DNA from: SCGC-AG-212-J23 sp036406675
GTDB lineage: Bacteria > Pseudomonadota > Gammaproteobacteria > Burkholderiales > SG8-39
Assembly (NCBI GenBank): GCA_036406675.1
Contig: DASXAO010000085.1
Coordinates: 1 to 64,000 of the forward strand
DNA length: 64,000 bases
Reading direction: 5' to 3'
Under the pieces are notes generated by a model. It did no database searches. It saw nothing but the letters and a program-made list of their open reading frames with translations, and had not been told where the DNA came from. Positions within the stretch are counted from its first letter, which is position 1. Every line of letters begins with the position of its first letter. The translations under genes and the position numbers were made by a program. This document shows positions 1-8,866 of the stretch, piece by piece.

Positions 1-345
1 CCCAACAAGCTGTGGCGCCTGAATTCGGATGGCTCGTTCATCGCCATGCCGAACGTTCCCGCCGGGAAGGCCGTCGGGATTCAAAACGGACTGCTGGTCA
101 ACGATCCGGTGAGCGGCAACTTCCTGCTGCTCAGCGCCGGACAGCTTTGGGAACTGAACCCCACCGGGTCGGGAACCTGGACTCAGCAAACCGGATCGCG
201 CACGCCTCCGGGCGCGGTCGGCGTTCCGGGGCCGGGCAATCCCGAGGCCGTCATCGCGGCCTCGATCTCGGACTACGGCGTGGTGGCGTTCATTACGCAA
301 CCCGGCCACACCGGCGCCACCTTCTTCCTCTACAAGCACCAATAA
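1..345 (+). CDS. C-terminal fragment of secreted kelch/propeller protein (tandem paralogue)
   Basis: Only the last 114 codons are present; the 5' end lies outside the window. The protein ends in the same propeller-like blades as the gene that follows, including the closing residues TGATFFLYKHQ. Side by side the two tails differ at about 15 of 112 residues plus one single-residue indel, and the 3' flank (TTGATCG-CGCC) is also shared. This is therefore the downstream end of a recently duplicated gene. By analogy with its neighbour the missing part would carry a lipoprotein signal and a jelly-roll domain. Function unknown; probably extracellular carbohydrate binding or degradation. Confidence 0.85.
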   Translation, partial: PNKLWRLNSDGSFIAMPNVPAGKAVGIQNGLLVNDPVSGNFLLLSAGQLWELNPTGSGTWTQQTGSRTPPGAVGVPGPGNPEAVIAASISDYGVVAFITQPGHTGATFFLYKHQ

Positions 346-392
346 GCCCCCCTTGATCGCCGCCGCCCCCTCCTCCGGGGCGCGCTGACCCG

Positions 393-442
393 TTAGCTCT
401 TAAGGACTACGTTTGGCCGCCGCGCGCCGGCACGCCAAGATT
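393..442 (+). promoter_or_regulatory. Shared-operator promoter A (dyad, -35, -10)
   Basis: A 17-bp element TTAGCTCTTAAGGACTA (393-409) is followed by a possible -35 TTGGCC (413-418) and, after 18 bp, a weak -10 AAGATT (437-442). The same arrangement, with the -10 44 bp after the start of the dyad, recurs at 10029, 27648 and 30859, and 3 bp tighter at 20847. It lies upstream of the jelly-roll/kelch lipoprotein gene and would give a leader of about 80 nt. This copy has the poorest -10 apart from the one at 30859. The regulator is unknown. Confidence 0.5.
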
Positions 443-525
443 TCCGGTATTGGGGGGAGGATTTTCATGCGCTGTGGACTCCGCGGGCGGGGTCGCATGC
501 GCTGTAGGCGCGTCACCATGCCCCC

Positions 526-2772
526 ATGAGCGCCCGCACTACAGCCATGAGAAATCCTTCACTCTGCGCACTTGTTGCCTTGGCCGTTGCCGCCTGCAGC
601 GGAGGCGGTGGCGGCTCCGGAGGCGGCTCCGTAGCTTCGGCGACACCTTCCTCGGCGCCACCTTCTTCCGCGCCGCCTTCCTCGGCGCCATCCTCGTCGG
701 CGCCATTTTCCTCGGCGCCGCCTTCCCCGGCGCCGCCGGCAACTAGCGCGAATTTCACAACCAGGTGCTCGCAGCCCGCTGTCATCAAGTGCGTGGGCTT
801 CGACTCCCCTGCGGACATCTCGGGCATGTTCGGAGACAACTCGGGGATTCTCTCCGGTGCGTCCACACCCGTGCTCGACGCCAGCGTCAAGGCTTCGGGC
901 ACAAGCTCGTTGAAATTCACCATTCCGACGAATACCCCGGCGGACACTTCGGGCTCTTTCTTCGCGAATTTTTCGACCGACCTGTCGACCCAATTCAGCG
1001 AGAGAGCCGAGTTCTACGTCCAGTGGCGGCAGCGTTTCAGCCCGGAATTTCTCGATACCCTCTTTACCGGTGGCGGCGGGTGGAAACAGGTCATCGTCGG
1101 CGCGGGCGACAAACCGGGTTGTACCGCGTCGAACTCGGCGAGCGGGCTTTGCAAGTCTTCATGCACCGCCCTCGAAACCGTCGTGCAGAACACTTTTCAG
1201 CGCGGATTCGCGCAGATGTACAACTCCTGCACCGGGTCGACCTCGCATGGAGGCTTTGATCCGTTCGAGGAACCCTTCGGCAGCGACTTCAAGCTCCAGA
1301 ACGCACGTCCGACTCCCTTCTGCCTCTATTCGCAGGCGAACTTCATCCCGCCGACGTCTTTCCCGCCCGCCGGGAACTGCATCGGATACTTTCCGAACGA
1401 GTGGATGACCTTCCAGGTCAGGATCAAGACCGGTCCACGCGTCAACGACGAGTGGACCGACAGCTTCCTGACCCTGTGGATCGCGCGCGAGGGCCAGCCA
1501 TCCCAGGTCGCGATCCACTGGGGACCCTACAACCTGGCAGCCGGAGACCTGTCCGACGACCTGAAGTTCGGAAAAATCTGGCTGCTGCCCTATAACACCG
1601 GCAAGAGCGTCGCCCAGACGCACCCGATGGGATTCACCTGGTACGATGAATTGATTGTCTCGCGCACGCAGATCGCCGATCCAGATGGCACGCCCGTAGG
1701 TCAGGCGCCACCGCCGACACCAACGCCCTCCGCTCCGCCTCCCCTAGAAAACACCGTACTCGGCGATTTGGCCGCCTCGATGGCGCCCGGCACGTGGGCT
1801 CAACTGACCGTCTCGAACCAGGATGCCATCCTCGGCGTGGGAAGCGTTTCGGGGACGATGATTCACTTTTCCAATTCCATGCCCTGGAACCCATTCTCGA
1901 AGGTCATCGAGATCGTCGGCATGGATCACGACTGGGGGATGCAGCGCCACGTCCGCTACGACGTCAGGACGAATCAGTTCGTTCTCGTCGCGGCCGACGA
2001 CGGGCTTGGGACGCAAACGCAGCACGGCTACGATCACAACACCGTCAACCCATACACAGGCGATCTATACCATCGGATGTTTAGCGGCTTCACGGGAACG
2101 ATTTCCTCGTTCAAGAAAGTGCTCGGCGGAGCGAGTTTCGTGGCGCTCCCAGGCGTCTCTGCCACCGAGCAGGTAGCGATCGGCGCCACGTGGTGGTCCG
2201 GTCCCTTCGTCGGCGGCGGAAGCCAGGGCTCGTTCATGATCTTCAACAGCGGCAACGCCCTCGGCAACGCGAACGACGGCCAGATCCTCGCCTACAACCC
2301 GCTGACCAACGCGTGGTTCTTCAACAAGGAGGCGATGGCTCCGAACTACGGCAGCGGATCGACTTATCACAGCGTAATGGAGTACAGCGCCCAAAAAAAC
2401 GTGGCCGTCTACGGCGGAGGCAATGCCGCGCCCGATCGTCTCTGGCGCCTGGATTCGGACGGTTCCTTCGTCGCCATGCCGAACGTGCCACCCGGGAAGG
2501 GCGTCGGGATCCAGCAAGGCCTGCTAGTGAACGAGCCGGTGAGCGGTAACTTCCTGCTGCTCAGCGCCGGAGAGCTGTGGGAACTCGACCCGACTTCGGG
2601 AACGTGGACGCAGCAAACTGGATCGCGCGCTCCTCCGGATGCAGTCGGTGTTCCGGGGCCGGAGAATCCGCAGGCCGTCATCGCCGCCTCGATTTCCGAC
2701 TATGGCGTGGTGGCGTTCATAACGCAACCCGGCCAGACGGGCGCGACCTTCTTTCTCTACAAGCATCAGTAG
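526..2772 (+). CDS. Secreted lipoprotein: jelly-roll (lectin/lyase-like) plus kelch-like propeller
   Basis: A 748-residue protein with a lipoprotein signal (hydrophobic ALVALAVAAC, Cys24 as probable lipidated residue). A Pro/Ala/Ser linker follows at about 41-71, then a region at about 85-390 rich in the Trp and Gly patterns of concanavalin-type jelly rolls (FYVQWRQ, GGWKQVI, NEWMTFQVRIK, FTWYDELIVS). This resembles polysaccharide lyases and glucanases but no family can be fixed. Residues about 415-748 form kelch-like repeats (WRLDSDGSF, LWELDPTSGTW). An in-frame ATG at 547 would give a shorter signal with Cys17; neither start has a clear Shine-Dalgarno. It stands alone behind a promoter sharing its operator with EPS operons, which suggests a role in EPS binding or turnover. 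Its C-terminus is duplicated at 1-345. Confidence 0.8.
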   Translation: MSARTTAMRNPSLCALVALAVAACSGGGGGSGGGSVASATPSSAPPSSAPPSSAPSSSAPFSSAPPSPAPPATSANFTTRCSQPAVIKCVGFDSPADISGMFGDNSGILSGASTPVLDASVKASGTSSLKFTIPTNTPADTSGSFFANFSTDLSTQFSERAEFYVQWRQRFSPEFLDTLFTGGGGWKQVIVGAGDKPGCTASNSASGLCKSSCTALETVVQNTFQRGFAQMYNSCTGSTSHGGFDPFEEPFGSDFKLQNARPTPFCLYSQANFIPPTSFPPAGNCIGYFPNEWMTFQVRIKTGPRVNDEWTDSFLTLWIAREGQPSQVAIHWGPYNLAAGDLSDDLKFGKIWLLPYNTGKSVAQTHPMGFTWYDELIVSRTQIADPDGTPVGQAPPPTPTPSAPPPLENTVLGDLAASMAPGTWAQLTVSNQDAILGVGSVSGTMIHFSNSMPWNPFSKVIEIVGMDHDWGMQRHVRYDVRTNQFVLVAADDGLGTQTQHGYDHNTVNPYTGDLYHRMFSGFTGTISSFKKVLGGASFVALPGVSATEQVAIGATWWSGPFVGGGSQGSFMIFNSGNALGNANDGQILAYNPLTNAWFFNKEAMAPNYGSGSTYHSVMEYSAQKNVAVYGGGNAAPDRLWRLDSDGSFVAMPNVPPGKGVGIQQGLLVNEPVSGNFLLLSAGELWELDPTSGTWTQQTGSRAPPDAVGVPGPENPQAVIAASISDYGVVAFITQPGQTGATFFLYKHQ
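646..738 (+). repeat. In-frame Ser/Ala/Pro linker repeat
   Basis: Degenerate tandem repeats of 12-15 bp built on CCTTCCTCGGCGCC encode a string of SSAPP-type units between the lipidated N-terminus and the jelly-roll domain. It is an unstructured surface spacer and likely to vary in length between strains. Confidence 0.75.
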
Positions 2773-2822
2773 ACGCGTCATTTGATCGTCGCCTAACGAA
2801 CCAGCGAGGACGCCGATGTCGG

Positions 2823-2828
2823 TATGCT
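2823..2828 (+). promoter_or_regulatory. Possible -10 box of a leaderless transcript
   Basis: TATGCT ends 7 bp before an in-frame GTG at 2836, so transcription would begin at or next to that codon. No convincing -35 is visible. The nearby upstream ATG at 2824 lies inside this box. Confidence 0.35.
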
Positions 2829-2835
2829 CCGCACG

Positions 2836-3609
2836 GTGGACCTTTTCTTCGCGAGGAAGGCGCTCGCCGCGCTCGTCCTGCCGCCGACCGGACCGCTGCT
2901 GCTCGCGCTCGCCGGCCTCGCCCTGCTCGGCCGCCGGCCGCGCCTCGGGCGCGCGCTCGCGTGGCTGGGCATGGGAAGCCTCCTGCTCCTGTCGCTGCCG
3001 GTCGTTTCCCATGCGCTGCTGCGGGTGCTGGAGGCGCCGGTGCTCGATCTGCGGCGCCCAGGCGATGCCCAGGCGATCGTGATCCTCGGCGGCGGCGTGC
3101 GCCGCGATGCCGCCGAATTCGGCGGCGACACGCTCGGGCGGCTTACGCTCGAGCGGGTGCGCTACGGCGCTTTGGTCGCGCGCGCCACCGGGCTCCCGGT
3201 GCTCGTGAGCGGGGGCTCGGTCTACGGCGGAACCGCCGAGGCGACGCTGATGAAGCGCGCGCTCGAGCAGGAGTTCAACGTCGCGGTGCGCTGGTCCGAG
3301 GAGCGCTCGCGCGACACCCGTTCGAATGCCACCGAGTCGGCGTCGATCCTCCTGCCCGCCGGCGTCAAGCGGGTGCTCCTCGTGGCGCACGGCTTCGACA
3401 TGCCGAGGGCGAGCGCCGAATTCGCCTCCGCCGGCCTGCGGGTGACGCCGGCGCCGACGCTCGTGGCGGGAGAGCGCTTCGGGTTCGACCAGCCGGGCGA
3501 GCTGCTGCCCAGCATGAGCGCGCTGCAGGCGAGCTACTACGCGCTCTACGAGCTTCTCGCCGAAGCCGCGCGGCGCCTGAGGCAGGCTCTTACTGGGTCT
3601 GCTCCTTGA
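2836..3609 (+). CDS. DUF218 (YdcF/ElyC/SanA-family) envelope protein
   Basis: A 257-residue protein with two N-terminal membrane helices (about 8-30 and 38-58), then a DUF218 domain. The domain shows the strand AQAIVILGGGV, the TLERVRYGA helix and the VLLVAHGFDMPRA segment. Members act in the cell envelope; E. coli ElyC and SanA affect peptidoglycan and envelope permeability, with a postulated role in lipid-carrier or polysaccharide metabolism. GTG 2836 is chosen because the product then starts MDLFFARK directly before the first helix and a -10 box sits just upstream; ATG 2824 (adding MLRT) is the alternative. The 3' end overlaps the convergent Bug-receptor gene by 20 bp. Confidence 0.8.
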   Translation: MDLFFARKALAALVLPPTGPLLLALAGLALLGRRPRLGRALAWLGMGSLLLLSLPVVSHALLRVLEAPVLDLRRPGDAQAIVILGGGVRRDAAEFGGDTLGRLTLERVRYGALVARATGLPVLVSGGSVYGGTAEATLMKRALEQEFNVAVRWSEERSRDTRSNATESASILLPAGVKRVLLVAHGFDMPRASAEFASAGLRVTPAPTLVAGERFGFDQPGELLPSMSALQASYYALYELLAEAARRLRQALTGSAP

Positions 3610-4549
3610 ACCCGATCGCGCTCACCACGCGGCTCCATTTCTCCTGCTCCCTGGCGAGGAACGCGGCGTACTCCTGCGGCGTGCTGGGCGAGGCCAGGCC
3701 GCCGACTTTCGCGAACTGCTCGGCTACGGCAGTAGACCGCAGCGCGGCCACCGCGGCGCCGTTCAGGCGCTTCTGGATGTCCGCGGGCGTGGCCGCCGGC
3801 ACCACCAAGCCGTACCAATTGTCCGAGGTGACGTTGGGGTAGCCGAGCTCCGCCGTCGTCGGCACGTCGGGCAGGGTCGGCGCGCGCGCGGTGCTCGTCA
3901 CGGCCAGCGCTTTCAGCTTTCCGCTGCGGATATGGCCGAGCAGGATCGGCACGTCGAAGATGCCCATCTGCACCTGTCCGCCGACGAGGTCGTTCACCGC
4001 CGGCGCGGCGCCCTTGTAGGGCACGTGCACGAGATCGATCCTGGCCTCGGACTTGAGCAACTCGCCCGCAAGATGGGTGATGCTGCCCCCGCCGGCCGAG
4101 CCGAAGTTCACCTTGCCGGGATTCTTCCTCGCATACTCGACGAGCTGCGCGAGGTTTGACACCGGGAGCGACGGATGCACGGCCAGGACTTCCGGGACGC
4201 GCACGACCAGCGTGATCAGCGCGGCGTCCTTCTTGACGTCGTAGGGAAGCTTGGCGAGCGAGTAAGGCGCAATCGAGAGCGTCGAGCCGCTGTTGAAGCC
4301 GAGCGTATAGCCGTCGGGGGCGGACTTGAGCGCGCGGTCGACGCCGAGCACGCCGCCGACGCCGCCGATGTTCTCGACGATCACGGGCTGGCCCAGCTCG
4401 CTCGTCATGCCCTGCGCGAGCCCGCGGCCGAAGATGTCCGCCGGCCCGCCCGCAGGGAACGGCACGATCATCCGGATCGGCTTCGAGGGATACGCCTGCG
4501 CCCACGCCAGGAGCGGCGCGAGCAGGAAGCACAGAACCAGCTTTTTCAT
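3590..4549 (-). CDS. Bug/TctC-family tripartite tricarboxylate transporter substrate-binding protein
   Basis: A 319-residue periplasmic receptor. The signal peptide (KKLVLCFLLAPLLAWAQA, cleavage after AQA) is followed by the diagnostic Bug start YPSKPIRMIVPFPAGGPAD, the G-rich ligand loop IGGVGGVLG and DGYTLGF. These proteins bind small carboxylates and related metabolites for TctAB-type transporters. No tctA or tctB gene is adjacent, as is usual for orphan Bug receptors. Its ATG overlaps the stop of the SGNH gene (ATGA), which suggests coupling, but a TAGAAT box 6 bp upstream of the ATG may also drive it independently. It is functionally out of place among acetylation genes. Confidence 0.9.
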   Translation of the reverse strand: MKKLVLCFLLAPLLAWAQAYPSKPIRMIVPFPAGGPADIFGRGLAQGMTSELGQPVIVENIGGVGGVLGVDRALKSAPDGYTLGFNSGSTLSIAPYSLAKLPYDVKKDAALITLVVRVPEVLAVHPSLPVSNLAQLVEYARKNPGKVNFGSAGGGSITHLAGELLKSEARIDLVHVPYKGAAPAVNDLVGGQVQMGIFDVPILLGHIRSGKLKALAVTSTARAPTLPDVPTTAELGYPNVTSDNWYGLVVPAATPADIQKRLNGAAVAALRSTAVAEQFAKVGGLASPSTPQEYAAFLAREQEKWSRVVSAIGFKEQTQ

Positions 4550-5670
4550 GGATCGATTCTAGTCGGTCCTGGCGTGCACGGCGTGCCCAGGCCACCGGCG
4601 AAGAGCGCCGCCATCACGGCGTCCGCCGCGACCGCGTGCCCGCGGCGGTTCCAGTGCCGGTCGACGGGCCAATGATCGAGCTTGAGCCGCGAGCGCGAGT
4701 ATTCGGCGGCGAACAGCGGCCCCAGGTCGACGACCTTGAAACCGAGCTCCGATCCGCGCTCGATGAGCCGCCGGCGAACATCGGGCGATTCCTTCGGCGT
4801 CACCCTGGCTCGGCCTTCGTAGATCGCGTAGCGGTCCGAGTCGACCAGCAACACCGTGCAGGCGGGCGCCACGCCCGACACGCGCGGCAGCTCGGCGAGG
4901 AACCAATCGAGGACCTGGCGGCCGTCGTTCGCGGCCGCAACCGGTTGCGCCGACGCGGCAGCCGCCATCGCCGGCGAAGGGCCGCCGTGCCCGCTGCCGA
5001 GCGCGCGCAGCACGTCGCCCGGCGAGAACTTGAGGTTGCTTCGCAGGTAGTCGTAAACCGCCGAGCGGCCGACGGTGTTTTGCAGCGCCCGCACGATCGC
5101 GTTCGGCGTAAGGGACACGAACCTTGGCACGAGCTCGGCGCCGCGCCGCTCGAGGTAGTAGCCGCCAGGCCGCGGCGCGAGGCTCTCGACGAAGTCGCCG
5201 TCCGTGATCAGGTAAACGGCCGAGGCCGGCGCGAACTCCGCGCGCGCGCGCCGGGCGAGCTCCATGTAGTCGCTCGCGGAGAGCCCGCTCAGTCCCATGC
5301 CATAGACAGGGCGGCCGCCGCCCAGCCGGTTGGCGAGAATTCCCTGCAGCGTCTGGTCATAGTCGTTCATCAGCGACTCGATGTAGCTGTCGCCGACCAC
5401 GATCATGGGATGCGATCCGGCGCGGAAGTCGAACGGCGCGACGTGCCCGTAGTTGTTGGTGGTGCCGCGATGCGCGTTCAACATGGACCAGCCGTAGGAG
5501 TATGCGTACGGCCGCGAGGCTTCGTAGCCCCGCAGCGGATAGTCCTGCGGCGCCGGGTTGGGTTGCAGGCCCGAATACGTGGGCAGCATCCGGAAGACGC
5601 ACTCGAGCACCGCGAGAAGCGCGGCGACGCCCAGCGCGAACAGGCCGCATGACCTCAGTACGTGGCGCAT
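4546..5670 (-). CDS. SGNH hydrolase-like protein (AlgX/AlgJ type) paired with MBOAT
   Basis: A 374-residue protein with one N-terminal membrane anchor (about 8-25) and an SGNH/GDSL fold: block I VVGDSYIES carries the nucleophilic Ser, and a C-terminal block VDRHWNRRGH carries the His. AlgX/AlgJ-type proteins take acyl groups exported by an MBOAT partner and put them on periplasmic polysaccharide. It begins 4 bp after the MBOAT stop, so the two form an acetylation pair, very probably for the EPS made by this cluster. The substrate is inferred. The Ala-rich stretch in the middle is probably a loop. Confidence 0.8.
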   Translation of the reverse strand: MRHVLRSCGLFALGVAALLAVLECVFRMLPTYSGLQPNPAPQDYPLRGYEASRPYAYSYGWSMLNAHRGTTNNYGHVAPFDFRAGSHPMIVVGDSYIESLMNDYDQTLQGILANRLGGGRPVYGMGLSGLSASDYMELARRARAEFAPASAVYLITDGDFVESLAPRPGGYYLERRGAELVPRFVSLTPNAIVRALQNTVGRSAVYDYLRSNLKFSPGDVLRALGSGHGGPSPAMAAAASAQPVAAANDGRQVLDWFLAELPRVSGVAPACTVLLVDSDRYAIYEGRARVTPKESPDVRRRLIERGSELGFKVVDLGPLFAAEYSRSRLKLDHWPVDRHWNRRGHAVAADAVMAALFAGGLGTPCTPGPTRIDP

Positions 5671-5674
5671 GGCG

Positions 5675-7222
5675 TCAGAAGTTGAAATAGATGAACTCCG
5701 ACACGCCGCGCGACGCGCTGACGATGGCGAGCAGCATCACCGATGCCGCGAGTGCGCCGAACGCGCTCCAGCCCAGCGTAGCCCGGACGCGCACGTCGAG
5801 CGGCCGCACGCGGCCCAGCGCAGCCATGATCTCCTGCGAGTTCGGGCAGAACCACGCCAGGCCGAGCAGCGCCGCGATCCAGCCGACCTGCTGCAAGCCC
5901 GCGAACGCCGTGAGGTCGTCGTAGCGCAGCCCGCTGGCGGCCGCGCCGAGCGTGGCGTCGAGCGCGCCCTTCCACTCCGCGGGCAGGACCCAGCCGTTGG
6001 CGCCCGACATCGCCGCCAGCATGCGCAGGGCCGCGTCGAGCGAGGTGGCGCGGAAGAAAGTCCATGCGACGGTCACGGCAACGAAGGTCACCAGCACGCC
6101 GGCGACCGTGGCGAGGCGCGAGTCGAGCCAGCGCGAGGATCCGGCGATTCTTCCGGCCGCGGCCTGCCAGCCGTGGTTGATCACGAGATACACACCGTGC
6201 AGGCCGCCCCAGATCACGAACGTCCACGCCGCGCCATGCCACAGGCCGCCGAGCAGCATCGTGACCAGGAGGTTCGCGTAGCGCCGCGGCTTGCCGTGGC
6301 GATTGCCGCCGAGCGGGAAGTAGAGATAGTCGCGGAGGAAGCGCGACAGCGTCATGTGCCAGCGGCGCCAGAATTCGCTGATGTTCCTCGCCTTGTAGGG
6401 CGAAGCGAAGTTCAGCGGCAGCTCCACGTTGAACACGCGCGACAGGCCGATCGCCATGTCGGAGTAGCCCGAGAAGTCGAAATAGAGCTGCAGCGAATAG
6501 GCGAGCACCGCGCCCCAGGCCTCGAAACCGGTCAGCACTTGCGCCGCGCTTCCGTCGAACGCCGGCGCGACGAAAGGCTGGATGCCGTCGGCGAGGATTA
6601 CCTTCTTGAACAGCCCGATGCCGAGCAGCGTCATCCCGGAGACGACGTTGTCTATCCTGAAGCGGTAGGTCTCGGCCTTGCCGAACTGCGGCATCATCTC
6701 GGCGTGGTGCAGCACCGGCCCCGCCACCAGGTGCGGAAAGTAGCTCACGAACAGCAGGTACGGCATGAACCGCGCCTCGCGCACCTTGCCCTGGTAGGTG
6801 TCGACGAGGAATGCGATCTGGGTGAACGTGAAGAACGAGATGCCTATGGGCAGCACGATCGGCGCGAGCTGCACGTCGAGCCCGCTCGCCTGGCGCAACG
6901 AGTCGACGAAGAAGTTCGCGTACTTGAAATAGGCCAGGGTGGCGAGGTTCGCGGCGACCGCGGCGGCCAGCACGTGCTTCGCCTGCAGGCGGCTCCCGCT
7001 CGCGCGGCACTTGAGCAGCAGCTGCCCGAGGAAGAAGTTGACGACGATCGACGCGAGCAGCAGCAGCACATAGCGCGGCGACCAGTAGCCGTAGAACACG
7101 ATCGACATCAGGCCGAGCCAGCCCGCGGCGGCACGCGTCCAGCCGCGCCCGCACAGGGCGAAGAACCCCGCGCAGGTCAGCGGGAAGAAAAAGCAGAGAA
7201 ACTCGTACGAGTTGAAGAGCAT
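5675..7222 (-). CDS. MBOAT-family O-acyltransferase (AlgI/DltB-like)
   Basis: A 515-residue polytopic membrane protein starting MLFNSYEFLCFFFPLT, typical of AlgI-like MBOATs. Signature segments are RNISEFWRRWHMTLSRFLRD and GGLWHGAAWTFVIWGG; the second contains the invariant catalytic His (about residue 329). AlgI-type enzymes pass acetyl groups from cytoplasmic donors across the membrane to a periplasmic SGNH partner, here the next gene. Length matches the family. It lies 19 bp downstream of the exosortase-associated ligase gene, so it is probably co-transcribed with it. Confidence 0.92.
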   Translation of the reverse strand: MLFNSYEFLCFFFPLTCAGFFALCGRGWTRAAAGWLGLMSIVFYGYWSPRYVLLLLASIVVNFFLGQLLLKCRASGSRLQAKHVLAAAVAANLATLAYFKYANFFVDSLRQASGLDVQLAPIVLPIGISFFTFTQIAFLVDTYQGKVREARFMPYLLFVSYFPHLVAGPVLHHAEMMPQFGKAETYRFRIDNVVSGMTLLGIGLFKKVILADGIQPFVAPAFDGSAAQVLTGFEAWGAVLAYSLQLYFDFSGYSDMAIGLSRVFNVELPLNFASPYKARNISEFWRRWHMTLSRFLRDYLYFPLGGNRHGKPRRYANLLVTMLLGGLWHGAAWTFVIWGGLHGVYLVINHGWQAAAGRIAGSSRWLDSRLATVAGVLVTFVAVTVAWTFFRATSLDAALRMLAAMSGANGWVLPAEWKGALDATLGAAASGLRYDDLTAFAGLQQVGWIAALLGLAWFCPNSQEIMAALGRVRPLDVRVRATLGWSAFGALAASVMLLAIVSASRGVSEFIYFNF

Positions 7223-7241
7223 GGCGCCGAGCGGGCCCGCC

Positions 7242-8555
7242 TCACCGCGCCCGTCGCTGCGCGTGCGCCGGCCGCACCGTCGGGACGCCGGCGGCGAGGG
7301 CGACGCTGCGCGCCGGCTGCGCGGGCGCCGATGCGAGCCGATAGGCGACCAGGACGAGCACGATCTCGTAGTACATCAGGTCCCAGTAGCCGATGTTCAC
7401 GAACATGCCGCCTACCGCGTAGCCGACCAGGCTCACCTGGAAGGCACGCGCGAGGTTTCCCGCCCAGGCGTGCTCGGGTTTCGCCCTGGCGAGCGCTATG
7501 GTGCGCCGCGCGGTGCTCCAGGCGGCGGCGCCGAGGGCGAGGAAGATCAACAGGCCGACATAGCCGTGCTCGCCCAGCATCTGAAAATAGACGCTGTGCG
7601 CCGCGTGCACGTCCTCCGGGTCGGGGGCGTACTTCGCGAACGTGGCGCCGGAATACAGCTCGAAACCCCCGCCCACGAGCGGCCGGTCGTTCGCGATGTT
7701 GATCGCGGTCTTCCAGGCGTTGATCCGCCCCATCGCCGAGGCATCTTCCTCGTAGGCCGAGATCGTGTTCATGCGGTCGAACCAGCGCTCGGGCATCGCC
7801 GTGATGGCGAGCGGAACGAGCGGGATCACCAGCAGCGCGAACAACGCCTTGCGCCGGCTCTTGAACCAGAGAAACATCAGCATCGCCGAGACCGCGAGCA
7901 AGCCCCCGCGCGAGTAGGTGCCGAGCACGGCGATGCCGCTGAGCACCATGGCGACGAGCAGGCCGTGGCGGATCCATTTGGACCCGGACTCTTCGCGCAG
8001 GTAGTACATCAGCGGAATGACCATGATCAGCGCGACCGAGATCGCGTTGTTGTCGGACAGGAAGCTGTCGCCGGGCGGGCCGTACACCCGATGCAGACCG
8101 CCGGTCAGCAGCGTGAAGGCGCCGCCTTTCGCGCCGAAGTAGCCGACCGAAATCACGATGACCCAGAGCATCCAGTGGATGTGCTTGCGCGTGCGCAGCA
8201 CCATGGCGCTCACGAGCACGAACAGGAACACCTTGAGCACCTCGCTCAGGCGTGCCGTCGCCGCGACCTGCTCGAGGGCGAAGAGGTAGGTCACGCAGGT
8301 CCAGGCGGGCAGCAGGATCAGCAGCCAGACGATCGCGCTCGACTCGAACCGGACCTCGTCCTTGGTGATGACGAGCCCGATCAGCGTGGCGGTCGCGACG
8401 ATGGCGGCGAACGGAAAGTCGTAGGCGAAGCCCCACGCGAACCTGTGCGGCGTCATGAGGCTGAGCCAGGCGAACGTCAGCACGCCGATCCACGGCCGGA
8501 ACAGGATCGCCGGCAGCGTACCGAAGATGACCAGGCTGATCGCGATGTCTCTCAT
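7242..8555 (-). CDS. Exosortase-A-associated O-antigen ligase-like protein
   Basis: A 437-residue protein of the Wzy/WaaL superfamily, about 10-12 predicted membrane helices. The start MRDIAISLVIFGTLPAILF and the motifs LMTPHRFAWGFAYDFPFA match the family named putative O-glycosylation ligase, exosortase A system-associated (TIGR03097, from memory). A periplasmic loop holds WKTAINIANDRPLVGGGFE and the AHSVYFQMLGEHG segment with the conserved His typical of ligases. It may polymerise or ligate the EPS, or transfer glycan to PEP-CTERM proteins; its biochemistry is not established. It heads the minus-strand acetylation genes. Confidence 0.85.
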   Translation of the reverse strand: MRDIAISLVIFGTLPAILFRPWIGVLTFAWLSLMTPHRFAWGFAYDFPFAAIVATATLIGLVITKDEVRFESSAIVWLLILLPAWTCVTYLFALEQVAATARLSEVLKVFLFVLVSAMVLRTRKHIHWMLWVIVISVGYFGAKGGAFTLLTGGLHRVYGPPGDSFLSDNNAISVALIMVIPLMYYLREESGSKWIRHGLLVAMVLSGIAVLGTYSRGGLLAVSAMLMFLWFKSRRKALFALLVIPLVPLAITAMPERWFDRMNTISAYEEDASAMGRINAWKTAINIANDRPLVGGGFELYSGATFAKYAPDPEDVHAAHSVYFQMLGEHGYVGLLIFLALGAAAWSTARRTIALARAKPEHAWAGNLARAFQVSLVGYAVGGMFVNIGYWDLMYYEIVLVLVAYRLASAPAQPARSVALAAGVPTVRPAHAQRRAR

Positions 8556-8596
8556 CGCGGCGGCCTGCCCGGACGGCGGATCAGGAGCTCCACCGC

Positions 8597-8866
8597 CTAC
8601 GTCGCTTTGCTGGCGTCGCGCGCCTTGGCGATCGCCTGGCGCGCCAGCTCGAAGGCGATCGCGGCGCTCGAAAGCTTCTGCGTCTCCTGCATGATGACGT
8701 CGAGCACGAAAAGGAACGTCGCAGTGTCGGGGCTGCGCAGGCCGAGCGACCAGTCCACGATCTCTTCGGTGCGCACGCCCAGCCGCTGGCCGAGCGCCTC
8801 GTAGCCGCCCACCAGCTCGGCGGCGTGCTCCACCGAGTGCATGCTGACCGCGGCGGCGGCGGTCAC
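8597..8866 (-). CDS. Small helix-turn-helix-like protein, unknown function
   Basis: An 89-residue protein from GTG 8866. Residues about 13-45 (HAAELVGGYEALGQRLGVRTEEI) look like a Cro-type or YdaS-like helix-turn-helix, followed by a helical tail. The GTG overlaps the stop of a 17-codon upstream frame (GTGA), so translation is probably coupled. No good Shine-Dalgarno precedes the GTG itself. Upstream in-frame codons lie outside plausible coding sequence. Weak DNA-binding prediction; the function is not recognised. Confidence 0.55.
   Translation of the reverse strand: MTAAAAVSMHSVEHAAELVGGYEALGQRLGVRTEEIVDWSLGLRSPDTATFLFVLDVIMQETQKLSSAAIAFELARQAIAKARDASKAT

Noticed and set aside
365..381. Terminator after the first gene (GCCCC...GGGGC)
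   Set aside because: The hairpin is short and has no T tract.
646..738. CRISPR-like or minisatellite repeat
   Set aside because: Repeats are degenerate, in frame and encode a Ser/Ala/Pro linker.
5558..7702. Plus-strand 714-codon frame across the acetylation genes
   Set aside because: Antisense shadow of the SGNH and MBOAT genes; His/Arg/Glu-rich with no domain.
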